Shown: positions 7,711 to 16,187 of the stretch, in pieces
Layout of the letters: every line of letters starts with the position of its first letter
How positions within the stretch are numbered: the first letter of the stretch is position 1
Assembly: GCA_046331245.1 (NCBI GenBank)
Contig: JAXLRH010000002.1
Coordinates: forward strand, 372,001 to 436,000
Reading direction: 5' to 3'
Length of the DNA stretch: 64,000 bases
Source: SSF14 sp046331245
Lineage (GTDB): Bacteria; Actinomycetota; Acidimicrobiia; Acidimicrobiales; Microtrichaceae
The notes under the pieces: generated by a model
The model's database searches: none
What the model was told of the DNA's origin: nothing
What the model saw: only the letters and a program-made list of their open reading frames with translations
Program-made: the position numbers and the translations under genes

Positions 7711-8742
7711 TCAGAGCAGTCGCTTCGCGATCGCCCAGTAGCCCCGGAACAACGGGGCGACCGCCCGCAGCACGGCGGGCGTCTCGAGGTTGCCGGGATC
7801 GAGCTCCACGGCGAAGAGGTCGGCGAACGAGCGATCGCCCACGACGCGCCGCGCCTGCATGTCGCGCCGGCGGCGCCGAAGCCACGACACGTGCCCCGCG
7901 ATCCAGCGCACCGAGCGGCGGCGCTCGGGCAGCCAGCCCTGCGCCGCGGCCAGCGCCCACATGGCCAGCTCCTGCACGAGCAGCAGCGGAGCGAGCACCG
8001 CGAGGGTGCGGGTGCCCCACAGACTCAGCACGCAGATCAGACGGTTGCGGTCGAGGAGGTAGAACTTCGACGTGTTCCGGCCGAACTCGTAGCGGTGGCG
8101 CACGACGGCGCCGGGCACGAACACGACCGGCCGGCCCGCCTGCCAGCTGCGCAGCGACAGGTCGGCGTCCTCCTGGTAGGCGAAGAACTCGCGCTCGAAG
8201 CCACCGAGCTGGCGGTAGAACTCCGACGTCATCGCCATGCACGCCCCACTGGCGGCGAGCACGTCGCGCCGGACGGCGTGCCGGGACGCCGGCTCGTCGA
8301 ACGCCCCGGACCAGCTGAGCCCGAGGTAGTGGATCTCGTTGCCGGCGGAGTTGAGGCGGTCGGGGCGGTCGGCGAGGCGCACGCTCGCCGTCGAGATGCC
8401 GGTGCGCGAGTCGCGCAACTCCTCGGCAAGACGGTGGAGGCACTCGGGCTCCACGATCGCGTCGGGGTTCACGAACGCCACGATCTCGCCGGTCGCGACG
8501 GCCGCCCCGTCGGCACACCCGCCGGCGAACCCGGTATTGCCGCCGAGCCGCACGACCGTGACGCCGGGGACCTCGGCGAGGCGGTCGACCGCGCCGTCGG
8601 TGCAGCCGTTGTCGACCAGCACGACGTCGACCCGCTCCCCCGTCGTGGCCAGGCTCGCGGCCACCGACTCCTCCAGCCACGGCTCGGCCCCGAAGGCCAC
8701 CGTGACGACCGAGATCGTGGGCGATTCGGCGGGATCGGTCAC
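7711..8742 (-). CDS. Family 2 glycosyltransferase (rhamnosyltransferase-like)
   Basis: 343 residues from a GTG start. The N-terminus has the GT-A pattern ISVVTVAFG, VVLVDNGCTDG and FVNPDAIVEP (the DxD-like site), followed by YQEDADLSLR, which is typical of bacterial rhamnosyltransferases of the WbbL/RfbF kind. A hydrophobic stretch about 240-270 may attach it to the membrane. A longer frame exists upstream but would run over the divergent neighbour; the GTG is preferred because TACCGT lies 6 nt before it. It probably transfers rhamnose made by the adjacent genes. Confidence 0.82.
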   Translation of the reverse strand: MTDPAESPTISVVTVAFGAEPWLEESVAASLATTGERVDVVLVDNGCTDGAVDRLAEVPGVTVVRLGGNTGFAGGCADGAAVATGEIVAFVNPDAIVEPECLHRLAEELRDSRTGISTASVRLADRPDRLNSAGNEIHYLGLSWSGAFDEPASRHAVRRDVLAASGACMAMTSEFYRQLGGFEREFFAYQEDADLSLRSWQAGRPVVFVPGAVVRHRYEFGRNTSKFYLLDRNRLICVLSLWGTRTLAVLAPLLLVQELAMWALAAAQGWLPERRRSVRWIAGHVSWLRRRRRDMQARRVVGDRSFADLFAVELDPGNLETPAVLRAVAPLFRGYWAIAKRLL

Positions 8743-8748
8743 GCGCCA

Positions 8749-8754
8749 ACGGTA
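8749..8754 (-). promoter_or_regulatory. -10 element for the minus-strand GT2 (leaderless)
   Basis: TACCGT on the minus strand, 6 nt before the GTG start; it decides the start codon of that gene. Confidence 0.5.
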
Positions 8755-8765
8755 GCCAGTGCCTC

Positions 8766-8791
8766 TAGGCTGTTGCGCCACCACCCCGAGG
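8766..8791 (+). promoter_or_regulatory. -10 element and ribosome binding site for the plus-strand GT2
   Basis: TAGGCT at 8766-8771 would start a transcript near 8778. GAGG at 8788-8791 then lies 6 nt before the TTG at 8798, which supports that TTG over the in-frame GTG at 8759. Confidence 0.4.
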
Positions 8792-8797
8792 CCCGCG

Positions 8798-9523
8798 TTG
8801 ACCGACCTACTCGTACTCATCCCCGCACTCAACGAAGAAGCGACGATCGGTGCGGTGGTGACGAAGGCCGTGGCCTCCCTCGACGGCGACGTGCTGGTGA
8901 TCGACGACGGCTCCTGGGACCGCACCGCGCGCCGGGCGCTCTCGGCCGGCGCCCGCGTGCTCCAGCACCCCTACAACCTGGGTGTGGGCGCCGCGATCCG
9001 CTCCGGCATCCGGTACGCGAACGAGCAGGGCTACCGCCGTGTCGTGCAGATCGACGCCGACGGCCAGCACGAACCCGACGAGGCGAAGCGCCTCCTCAGC
9101 CGCCTGGCGGAGGGCGTCGACCTCGTCGTCGGCTCCCGCTTCGCCGGCGACGACCCGGCCCCCTACGAGGTCGGCTTCGCCCGCCGCACCAGCATGCGCC
9201 TGCTGGCGCGCGTCGCGTCACGGCAGACCCACACCACCATCACCGATGCCACCAGCGGATTCCGGGCGTTCGGTCCCGAGGCGCTCGACCTGTTCGGGGC
9301 CTACTACCCCACCGCCTACCTCAGCGACACGGTGGAGGCGCTGCTCATCGGCGGCGCCGCCGGGCTTCGCATCCGCGAGGAGCCCGTGCAGATGCACCCG
9401 CGGCAGGGCGGCACGCCGTCGGCGCGCCCCCTGCGCAGCCTGATGTATCTGGTGCGCCTCAATCTCGTGATCCTCCTCCACCCCACGAGGCGCCCGCCGC
9501 GCGCCCGCGCCGGGCTCACGTGA
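8798..9523 (+). CDS. Family 2 glycosyltransferase, polyprenyl-phosphate sugar synthase type
   Basis: 241 residues from a TTG; an upstream GTG would add 13 residues. LLVLIPALNEE, VLVIDDGSWD and QIDADGQHEP are the donor- and metal-binding motifs of DPM1/GtrB-type enzymes, and the arrangement DATSGFRAF is typical of actinobacterial members. These use a nucleotide sugar to glycosylate polyprenyl phosphate. Unlike GtrB it has no C-terminal membrane helices; the DUF2304 membrane protein that follows 13 bp downstream commonly accompanies this enzyme class and may supply the anchor. Confidence 0.85.
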   Translation: MTDLLVLIPALNEEATIGAVVTKAVASLDGDVLVIDDGSWDRTARRALSAGARVLQHPYNLGVGAAIRSGIRYANEQGYRRVVQIDADGQHEPDEAKRLLSRLAEGVDLVVGSRFAGDDPAPYEVGFARRTSMRLLARVASRQTHTTITDATSGFRAFGPEALDLFGAYYPTAYLSDTVEALLIGGAAGLRIREEPVQMHPRQGGTPSARPLRSLMYLVRLNLVILLHPTRRPPRARAGLT

Positions 9524-9536
9524 GCGGGCGGCACTG

Positions 9537-9914
9537 ATGCGTCTCGAACTCCTCGTCCTCGGGCTCGCCGTCGCGATGATGGTCGTCGTCATCGAGTTCG
9601 TGCGCCGCCGCAAGCTGCTCGAGAACTTCGCCATCCTCTGGCTCGGCGTCGGCTGCGGCGGCCTCGCGCTCGGCATCGGCCGCCCCGCCATCGACTGGCT
9701 CGCCCGCCGGCTCGGCGTGCAGTACGGCACGTCGCTCATCTTCTCGTTCTCGGTGCTGTTCCTCGTGGCGCTGTGCATGTACCTGTCGCTCCAGGTGTCG
9801 CGCCTCGCTGAGCGCGTGGAGACGCTGGCCGAGGAGATTGCGTTCCTCCGCGGGGTGCGCATGCCCCCCGGCGACGACAAGGCGGTCGGGAGCCCCGACG
9901 AGGCCGACCACTAG
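9537..9914 (+). CDS. DUF2304 small membrane protein
   Basis: 125 residues with three hydrophobic segments (about 4-20, 31-50 and 68-88) and a charged coiled-coil-like tail. The RRRKLLENFAILWL stretch is typical of DUF2304. The family is found beside GT2 polyprenyl-phosphate glycosyltransferases and is thought to help them at the membrane, though I know of no proven mechanism. It is translated with the upstream GT2. Confidence 0.8.
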   Translation: MRLELLVLGLAVAMMVVVIEFVRRRKLLENFAILWLGVGCGGLALGIGRPAIDWLARRLGVQYGTSLIFSFSVLFLVALCMYLSLQVSRLAERVETLAEEIAFLRGVRMPPGDDKAVGSPDEADH

Positions 9915-9917
9915 GGT
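9912..9917 (+). promoter_or_regulatory. -10 element for the methyltransferase gene (leaderless)
   Basis: TAGGGT begins within the DUF2304 stop codon and ends 7 nt before the ATG of the next gene, indicating separate leaderless transcription. Confidence 0.45.
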
Positions 9918-9924
9918 GGCAACG

Positions 9925-10650
9925 ATGACCACGACCACGACGGCAACCACCGAACACGCCGCGCAACGGCTGCTCGAGGAGCTGTCGAAGCCCGACGAGC
10001 ACGGCTACGTCACCCTCAACACCGTCCCCTACCGGGCGCACCACCTCCTGCTCACCGAGGCGCTCCGGCTCACCGATCCGGGCGACGTCGTCTTCGAGGG
10101 CGGGGTGTCGTCGGGCTACTTCGCCGAGGCGATGGCCCACGCCGGTCGTGTCGTCGACGGTCACGAGCTCGACCCGATGGCCGCGGAGGCCGCCCGCCGC
10201 GTGTGCCGCACGGTGTACGAAGGCGACCTGCAGACCTTCGAGGCGCCGGAGGGCACCAGCTACCGCCTCCTCCTCTTCGGCGACACGCTCGAGCACATCG
10301 CCCGCCCCGAGACCGTGCTCACCTCGCTCCGCGAGCACCTCGAGCCCGGCGGCCACCTGGTCATCAGCGTGCCGAACATCGCCAACTGGTCGATCCGCCT
10401 GCAGCTGCTGTTCGGCCGGTTCCGCTACACCGACCGGGGCATCCTCGACCGCACCCACGTGCGCTTCTACACGAAGGCCGGCGTCGAGGAGATGCTGAAC
10501 GCCGCCGGCTTCACCGTGGTGAAGCTCCAGGCAGCGGTGCCGGTGCCCGGCGTGACGGGTGAGCGCCTCGCGAAGCTCACCCACAAGCTCGGCAACCTCC
10601 TGCCCGGCGTCTTCGCGTACAACTTCGTGGTCACCGCGACGCCCCGCTGA
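9925..10650 (+). CDS. Class I SAM-dependent methyltransferase
   Basis: 241 residues. The SAM site is VVFEGGVSSGYFAE, with the acidic loop GHELD; the family marker FGDTLEHI and then LEPGGHLVISVPNIANW are of the UbiG/Methyltransf_23 kind. These often methylate glycan chains or quinones; the placement after GT2/DUF2304 suggests a glycan substrate, but this is inference. The chosen ATG is supported by the -10 element 7 nt upstream. A hairpin 8 bp after the stop probably ends the transcript. Confidence 0.8.
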   Translation: MTTTTTATTEHAAQRLLEELSKPDEHGYVTLNTVPYRAHHLLLTEALRLTDPGDVVFEGGVSSGYFAEAMAHAGRVVDGHELDPMAAEAARRVCRTVYEGDLQTFEAPEGTSYRLLLFGDTLEHIARPETVLTSLREHLEPGGHLVISVPNIANWSIRLQLLFGRFRYTDRGILDRTHVRFYTKAGVEEMLNAAGFTVVKLQAAVPVPGVTGERLAKLTHKLGNLLPGVFAYNFVVTATPR

Positions 10651-10658
10651 CCGCACGC

Positions 10659-10677
10659 GGCGACGCCCGGCGTCGCC
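10659..10677 (+). terminator. Hairpin after the methyltransferase gene
   Basis: GGCGACG and CGTCGCC form a 7-bp stem around a 5-nt loop, 8 bp past the stop. There is no T-run, as often in actinobacteria. Confidence 0.4.
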
Positions 10678-10709
10678 TCCCCCGAAGCCGGAACGGCGCG
10701 ACTCGCTGG

Positions 10710-10715
10710 TACCGT
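10710..10715 (+). promoter_or_regulatory. -10 element for the amidase gene (leaderless)
   Basis: TACCGT ends 8 nt before the ATG of the secreted amidase and fixes that start within a longer open frame. Confidence 0.45.
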
Positions 10716-10723
10716 CCGAACGG

Positions 10724-12736
10724 ATGAGCCGCCTCCTCAGAGTCCCCCGTCCTTCGGCGCGCCACGTCGTCGGCGCCGCCGTCGTCACGATCGTGCTCGC
10801 CGCCTTCGCACCCACGCCGGCCATGGCCCAGACCTGGGAGGCGGGCGTCGAGCAGCGCGCCGCCACACCCGGCGAGACCGTCACCGGCGTCGACCCGTTC
10901 GAGATGATCGCCGTCAGCTGGACCGGCTCCGCCGAGCTCCCCCCGCCGGTCGACGTGCACGACGCGGCCGGCTGGTCGCCCATCGGGCGGGACACGCCCG
11001 GCCCCGACGCCGGCCCCGACGACCGCACCCGCGAGGCGCGCACCGACGTCGACTCCGTGAGCTTCAGCGAGCCGGTGTGGGTGGGGTCCGCCGACGGCTA
11101 CCGCGTCGCCGCCGCGCCCGGCATCGGGCACGTGACCGTCCACCTCATCCGCCAGGAGCAGGTGCTCACCCCGGCCGTCCGCAGCGACGCCGCCGGCGCC
11201 GCGCCCGCCTCGCCTGACGGGCCGCCGGTCAACCTGCGCTCCGCCTGGGGCGCCGCTCCGGCGAAGGAGGCCAACGGCGTCGCCCGCTCCGTCAAGTTCG
11301 CCGTGATCCATCACACCGCCGGCACCAACGACTACACGCAGGCCGACGTGCCCGCGATCCTCCGCGGCATCCAGAGCTTCCACCAGAACTCCCGCGGCTG
11401 GAACGACATCGCGTACAACTTCCTGATCGACAAGTGGGGCGGCATCTGGGAAGGCCGCAGCGGAGGCATCGGCAAGGCGATCATCGGGAGCCACGCCGCC
11501 AACTTCAACACCGGCACCGTGGGCATCTCGCTCCTCGGCGACTTCACCACCACCGATCCCACGCCCGAGGCACTCTCCGCCGCAGCGAACGTCGCCGGAT
11601 GGAAGCTCGCCCTCGCCGGCGTGAACCCGCTCGGCACGACCACCGTCGTGGGCACCGACGACAACGTCTTCCCCACCGGCCAGTCGATCACGCTCCCGAC
11701 GATCGTCGGCCACCGCGACATCGGCCAGACCGACTGTCCCGGCCGTGTGTGGGACCACCTCGCCGACATCCGGACCGCGGCCGCCCAGCGCGCCGCCTAC
11801 GTGACGGGCAACCTCGAGACGATCGAGCAGACCGGCCCCGACCGCGTGCACGTCAAGGGGTGGGCGTTCGATCGTCGCACGTCGGATCCGCTGCACGTCG
11901 TCGTCGACGTCAACGGTCGCGCCGTCGCCGACAGCGTCACCTCCGTCGCCCGTCCCGACGTCCGCGGCGTCCACCCGGGCGCGTCCGCCACCAGCGGGTT
12001 CGACACCACCATCACGGCAACCGCCGACGTGAGCGACGTGTGCGTCTACGCAGCCGAGACCTCCTACGGCGCGCTCACCAAGCTCGGGTGTCGCTCGTTC
12101 AACACGCCGACCAACCCGCGCGGCAACTACGAGGCGTTGGTGCCGACGGCCACCGGCGCCACCGCCACCGGCTGGGCCCTCGACCCCAACACCAGCGACC
12201 CGATCGAGGTGCAGCTCTACGTGGACGGCGCCAAGGCGCTCACCACCACCGCGTCGGGCAACCGCCCCGACGTGGGCGCGGTGTACCCCTCAGCGGGCGC
12301 CGCGCACGGCTGGACCGTCGACGTTCCTCTCACGCCCAACGTGCGACACGAGGTGTGCGCCTTCGCGATCAACGTCGGCGCCGGCACCGTGAACACGCTG
12401 CTCGGCTGCCGAGCCGTCGGCGCCGACCCCGTCCCCACCGGCTCGGTGCAGGCCGCGCTGGTCGCGGGCGATCAGGCCGTGGCGCTCGGCTGGGCGCTCG
12501 ATCGCGACGGGCCCACCGCCGTGCTGTTCTTCGTCAACGGCCGGATGGCCAAGCTCGCGCCCGCCAACCTCACATGGCCGAACCTCACCGGCGCCTTCCC
12601 CGGCTACGGCATCGACCACGGGTTCTTCACGGCGTTCCCGATCCCCAAGGGGTCGAGCAACATCTGCGCCTTCGCGCTCAACGTGGGGCCGGGCCCCACG
12701 GCGACGAGCCTCGGCTGCCGCGTCCTCAAGCGCTAG
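10724..12736 (+). CDS. Secreted N-acetylmuramoyl-L-alanine amidase (PGRP type) with three C-terminal repeats
   Basis: 670 residues. A signal peptide ends near AMA-Q (cleavage after 35). The PGRP/amidase_2 domain covers roughly residues 165-360, with the zinc and catalytic elements VIHHTAG, YNFLIDKWG and VGHRDIGQTDCPG, so it probably cleaves the muramoyl-L-alanine bond of peptidoglycan outside the membrane. Residues about 365-670 hold three related modules of about 100 residues, each containing GWA(F/L)D and ending in a Cys...LGCR pair, likely disulfide-closed beta domains. The last two are most alike (EVCAFAINVG, NICAFALNVG). Function of the repeats is unknown; wall or glycan binding is plausible. 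Confidence 0.88.
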   Translation: MSRLLRVPRPSARHVVGAAVVTIVLAAFAPTPAMAQTWEAGVEQRAATPGETVTGVDPFEMIAVSWTGSAELPPPVDVHDAAGWSPIGRDTPGPDAGPDDRTREARTDVDSVSFSEPVWVGSADGYRVAAAPGIGHVTVHLIRQEQVLTPAVRSDAAGAAPASPDGPPVNLRSAWGAAPAKEANGVARSVKFAVIHHTAGTNDYTQADVPAILRGIQSFHQNSRGWNDIAYNFLIDKWGGIWEGRSGGIGKAIIGSHAANFNTGTVGISLLGDFTTTDPTPEALSAAANVAGWKLALAGVNPLGTTTVVGTDDNVFPTGQSITLPTIVGHRDIGQTDCPGRVWDHLADIRTAAAQRAAYVTGNLETIEQTGPDRVHVKGWAFDRRTSDPLHVVVDVNGRAVADSVTSVARPDVRGVHPGASATSGFDTTITATADVSDVCVYAAETSYGALTKLGCRSFNTPTNPRGNYEALVPTATGATATGWALDPNTSDPIEVQLYVDGAKALTTTASGNRPDVGAVYPSAGAAHGWTVDVPLTPNVRHEVCAFAINVGAGTVNTLLGCRAVGADPVPTGSVQAALVAGDQAVALGWALDRDGPTAVLFFVNGRMAKLAPANLTWPNLTGAFPGYGIDHGFFTAFPIPKGSSNICAFALNVGPGPTATSLGCRVLKR

Positions 12737-12763
12737 GCGGGCGGCGCCTGCAGTGCCCTCGCG

Positions 12764-13936
12764 TCAGGCCGGCGCCTGCAGTGGCGCCGGCTGGCACAGC
12801 CCTTCGAGCTCGACCACCTGGATGCTCTCGCGGTTGTCCCACGTGACCGCGTTGTTCGGGTCACGGCGGATCTTGTACTCGCGGAACTCCATGTCGAGGG
12901 CATCGAACGTGAGGTAGCGGCCGATGAGCGGCGAGCCGACGCCCAGGATGAGCTTGATGGCCTCGACGGCCTGGATCGTGCCGATGATGCCGGGCAGCGC
13001 GCCCAGCACACCGGCCTCGGCGCAGCTCGGGGCCATCTCGGCGGGCGGCGGCTCGGGGAGCATGTCGCGGTAGGTGGGACCGTTCTTCGGGTCGAACACC
13101 GTGACCTGGCCCTCGAAGCGGAAGATCGAGCCGTGCACCACCGGGATGCCCAGCTTCACCGACGCGTCGTTGAGCATGTAGCGCACCGGGAAGTTGTCGG
13201 CGCCGTCCACGATGAGGTCGTAGCCGGTGATGATCTCCTCGATGTTGCTCGCGTCGAGGCGACGGTCGTAGGTGATGACGTCGACGTCGGGGTTGAGCAA
13301 GGTGAGGGTCTTCTTCGCGGAGTCGACCTTGCGGTCGCCGATGCGGTCGAGGTTGTGGAGGATCTGGCGCTGGAGGTTCGAGGCGTCGACGACGTCCATG
13401 TCGATGATGCCGATCGTGCCGACACCGGCGGCTGCGAGGTACAGCGCGGCCGGCGAGCCGAGGCCACCGGCGCCGAGCAGCAGCACCTTCGCGTCGAGCA
13501 GCTTCTGCTGGCCCTCCTCGCCCACCTCGGGCACGAGCAGGTGACGCTGGTAGCGGTTGCGCTGGTCGGGGGTGAGGACCTGCGGGGTGCGCCAGTCGCG
13601 GCCCTCGTCCTTCCACTTGTTGAAGCCGCCGGCCATCGACACCACGTCGGTGTAGCCGAGTTCGTTGAGCGTCTTCGCGGCGAAGGCCGAACGGACGCCG
13701 CCCGCGCAGTGCACGACGATCTTGGCGTCCTTGTCGGCGATGCGGCCCTCCACCTGGCCCTCGAGGTGACCACGGGGGATGAACACGGCACCGGGGATGG
13801 CGCCCTGCTCGAACTCGTCGGCCTCACGCACGTCGAGCACGACGGCGCCGTTGGCGCGGAGCTGCTCGGCCTCGGCCGTGGACACCTCGGCGATCTCGGA
13901 CTTGGTCGCAGTGAGCAGTTCTCTGAACGATGGCAT
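12764..13936 (-). CDS. Rhodanese-E1 adenylyltransferase/sulfurtransferase (MoeZ/MoeB-like, domains reversed)
   Basis: 390 residues. Residues 15-115 form a rhodanese domain with active-site Cys77 in VVHCAGG. Residues about 122-390 form a ThiF/MoeB E1 domain with the nucleotide loop GAGGLG (155-160) and the conserved Cys305 in PSCAEAGVLG. Such proteins adenylate and thiolate sulfur-carrier proteins for molybdopterin, thiamine or cysteine synthesis. In mycobacterial MoeZ the rhodanese domain is C-terminal; here it is N-terminal. Both zinc CxxC pairs of MoeB are missing: TYRDML (288-293) and RDPNNAV (358-364) replace them. GGAG lies 7 nt before the ATG. Confidence 0.88.
   Translation of the reverse strand: MPSFRELLTATKSEIAEVSTAEAEQLRANGAVVLDVREADEFEQGAIPGAVFIPRGHLEGQVEGRIADKDAKIVVHCAGGVRSAFAAKTLNELGYTDVVSMAGGFNKWKDEGRDWRTPQVLTPDQRNRYQRHLLVPEVGEEGQQKLLDAKVLLLGAGGLGSPAALYLAAAGVGTIGIIDMDVVDASNLQRQILHNLDRIGDRKVDSAKKTLTLLNPDVDVITYDRRLDASNIEEIITGYDLIVDGADNFPVRYMLNDASVKLGIPVVHGSIFRFEGQVTVFDPKNGPTYRDMLPEPPPAEMAPSCAEAGVLGALPGIIGTIQAVEAIKLILGVGSPLIGRYLTFDALDMEFREYKIRRDPNNAVTWDNRESIQVVELEGLCQPAPLQAPA
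12769..12790. terminator. Hairpin at the convergent amidase/moeZ junction
   Basis: CCGGCGCC and GGCGCCGG make a perfect 8-bp stem with a 6-nt loop, overlapping the last codons of the minus-strand gene. The 13-mer GGCGCCTGCAGTG inside it is also present 28 bp to the left. Confidence 0.35.
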
Positions 13937-13975
13937 CTGAATCTCCGAAGACGTACGTGGTGCGCTGGCCGCAAA

Positions 13976-13981
13976 ATCCTA
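13976..13981 (-). promoter_or_regulatory. -10 element for the rhodanese-E1 gene
   Basis: TAGGAT on the minus strand, with TTCCCG 17 bp upstream as a weak -35. It predicts a leader of about 33 nt that contains the ribosome binding site. Confidence 0.4.
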
Positions 13982-14041
13982 GTGAGTTGGTCAACAATCG
14001 GGAAAGTGCGTGCATTCCGCACGGCTTCCGGGGCACGTCGG

Positions 14042-14047
14042 TAGGGT
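14042..14047 (+). promoter_or_regulatory. -10 element for the PduO-type gene
   Basis: TAGGGT ends 9 nt before the ATG, consistent with a leaderless or nearly leaderless transcript. Confidence 0.4.
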
Positions 14048-14056
14048 TCTCGGGCG

Positions 14057-14614
14057 ATGAAGATCTACACGCGCAAGGGCGACGACGGCACGACCGGCCT
14101 GTATTTCGGCGGTCGCGTGTCGAAGGACTCCGTGCGCCCGACGGCCTACGGCGACGTCGACGAGACCCAGTCCGTGATCGGCCTCGCCCGGGCCCAGGCG
14201 CACGCCGCCGGCGTCACGAGCGCCGCGCGGCTCGACGAGATCCTCGTGTCGATCCAGCGCGACCTCTGGGTGGTGATGGCCGACCTCGCCACCAACGAGG
14301 ACAATCGCGACAAGCTCACCGACGACGCCACCAAGGTCACCCCCGCGATGATCGAGCGACTGGAGTCGATCATCGACGAGGCCAACACCTGGTTCGAGGC
14401 GCCCACCGAGTTCGTCGTCCCCGGCGGCGACCTCGTCTCGGCAACCCTCGACGTCGCCCGCACCGTGGCGCGTCGCGCCGAGCGCAACGCCATCGCCGTC
14501 GGCGATCACCACTCGCTCGCCGGTGCCTACCTCAACCGACTGTCCGACACGCTCTGGACGCTCGCCCGCTGGCAGGAGGGCACCGCCCTCACCGTGCGCT
14601 CCGTGGCCACCTGA
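14057..14614 (+). CDS. Cob(I)alamin adenosyltransferase, PduO type
   Basis: 185 residues, full length for the PduO family. The N-terminal YTRKGDDGTTGL is the ATP-binding signature, and the C-terminal RRAERNA and LNRLSDTLWTLAR motifs complete the trimer active site. The enzyme transfers the adenosyl group of ATP to cob(I)alamin in the cytoplasm. It stands alone on the plus strand opposite the rhodanese-E1 gene. MetH, a methylcobalamin enzyme, is encoded 4 kb downstream, so the organism handles corrinoids. Confidence 0.93.
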   Translation: MKIYTRKGDDGTTGLYFGGRVSKDSVRPTAYGDVDETQSVIGLARAQAHAAGVTSAARLDEILVSIQRDLWVVMADLATNEDNRDKLTDDATKVTPAMIERLESIIDEANTWFEAPTEFVVPGGDLVSATLDVARTVARRAERNAIAVGDHHSLAGAYLNRLSDTLWTLARWQEGTALTVRSVAT

Positions 14615-14668
14615 CCCGGCTCCCGCTCTCCCTTCCCCCGTCCGACTCCCCAACCCCGAGGCCTCCCC

Positions 14669-16186
14669 ATGCTCAGCCTGAAGCTCACCAAGTCGCCCAA
14701 CGCCCGCGCCGCCGTGGTGGCGCTCGTCGTGCCGTCCGATCGACTCCGCGCCTCCGGCGTCGACAAGCGCCTCCTCACCCGGCTGCGGTTCGAGGGCAAG
14801 GCGGGCCAGGTGGCGACGATCACCGGCGACACGCCGGCGCTGACGATCCTCGTGGGCATCGGCCCCTCCGTCGACGTCACCACCACGTCGGTGCGCAAGG
14901 CCGTCGCCGCCGCAGTGGGCGCACTCTCGGCGCAGAAGTCGGCGGTGGTCGACCTCTCGCTCGTGGACCTCTCGCTCGCCGACGCCGACCTCTCGGCCGA
15001 CGACCTCGCCCAGGCCGCCGCCGAGGGCGCCGGCCTCACGGCCTACCGCTACGAGGAGTACAAGGCGCCGAAGGACGACCCCCGGCTGGAGTCGCTCACC
15101 CTGGTCGTTCCCGGCGGCGGCAAGGACGGGTTCGCCCGCGGTCAGGTGATCGTCGACGCCGTGTGCTTCGCCCGCGATCTCGTCAACGAGCCCGGCGGCT
15201 CGCTCACCCCGGTCCGCTTCGCCGACCTCGCGAGCGAGCGGGCCACCGCCGCCGGCCTCACGGTCGAGGTGCTCGACCGCGCCGAGATCGAGGCCGCGGC
15301 GCTCGGCGGCGTGCTGTCGGTGAACCGGGGCTCGTCGCAGGAGCCGCGGTTCGTCAAGCTCACGTACACGCCCACCGACGCCGCGGCCGCCGCGCACCCC
15401 TCGGTGGCGCTCGTCGGCAAGGGCATCACGTTCGACTCCGGCGGCCTCAGCATCAAGACCGGCGAGGGCATGATGACCATGAAGTGCGACATGGGCGGCG
15501 CCGCTGCGGTGATCGCCACGATGTGCGCGCTGCCCGCGCTCGGCGTCGGCGTGCCCGTCACCAGCTACACGCCGATGACCGACAACATGACCGGCCCCGA
15601 CGCCACCCGTCCCGGCGACGTCATGACCGCCCGCAACGGCAAGACGGTCGAGATCCTCAACACCGACGCCGAGGGTCGCCTCGTCCTCGCCGACGCGCTC
15701 TCGCTCGCCACCGAGGACGGGCACGGCACGATCGTCGATCTCGCCACGCTCACCGGCGCCTGCATGGTCGCCCTCGGCGACCAGATCGCCGGCCTCCTCG
15801 GCAACGACGACGAGCTCATCGACGAGATCGCCGAAGCGGCCGACCGCGCCGGCGAGAAGGTGTGGCACCTCCCCCTGCCCCCGGAGTACCGCAAGCTCCT
15901 CGACTCCCCGATCGCCGACATGAAGAACCTCGGCGGCCGCTACGGCGGCACGCTCACCGCCGGCCTGTTCCTGCAGGAGTTCGTCGGCGACGACGTCGCG
16001 TGGGTGCACCTCGACATCGCCGGGCCCTCCTTCACCGAGGCCGCCGACGCCGAGATCCCGCGCGGCGGCACCGGCTTCGGTGTGCGCACGCTGCTGGACT
16101 GGCTCGAGTTCCGCGCCGCCTCGCTCGACGTGGCAACGCTCGACGACGACCTGATCGCCGACGGCCTCGGCGCGGACGCCGGCTGA
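14669..16186 (+). CDS. pepA: Leucyl aminopeptidase (M17)
   Basis: 505 residues. The C-terminal catalytic domain contains VGKGITFDSGGLSIKT, the metal-binding MKCDMGGAA and the family signature NTDAEGRLVLADAL; the N-terminal 150 residues are variable as in the family. It removes N-terminal amino acids from peptides in the cytoplasm with two metal ions. GAGG about 9 nt before the ATG is the likely ribosome binding site. It follows the PduO gene after 54 bp of strikingly pyrimidine-rich DNA. Confidence 0.93.
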   Translation: MLSLKLTKSPNARAAVVALVVPSDRLRASGVDKRLLTRLRFEGKAGQVATITGDTPALTILVGIGPSVDVTTTSVRKAVAAAVGALSAQKSAVVDLSLVDLSLADADLSADDLAQAAAEGAGLTAYRYEEYKAPKDDPRLESLTLVVPGGGKDGFARGQVIVDAVCFARDLVNEPGGSLTPVRFADLASERATAAGLTVEVLDRAEIEAAALGGVLSVNRGSSQEPRFVKLTYTPTDAAAAAHPSVALVGKGITFDSGGLSIKTGEGMMTMKCDMGGAAAVIATMCALPALGVGVPVTSYTPMTDNMTGPDATRPGDVMTARNGKTVEILNTDAEGRLVLADALSLATEDGHGTIVDLATLTGACMVALGDQIAGLLGNDDELIDEIAEAADRAGEKVWHLPLPPEYRKLLDSPIADMKNLGGRYGGTLTAGLFLQEFVGDDVAWVHLDIAGPSFTEAADAEIPRGGTGFGVRTLLDWLEFRAASLDVATLDDDLIADGLGADAG

Positions 16187-16187
16187 C

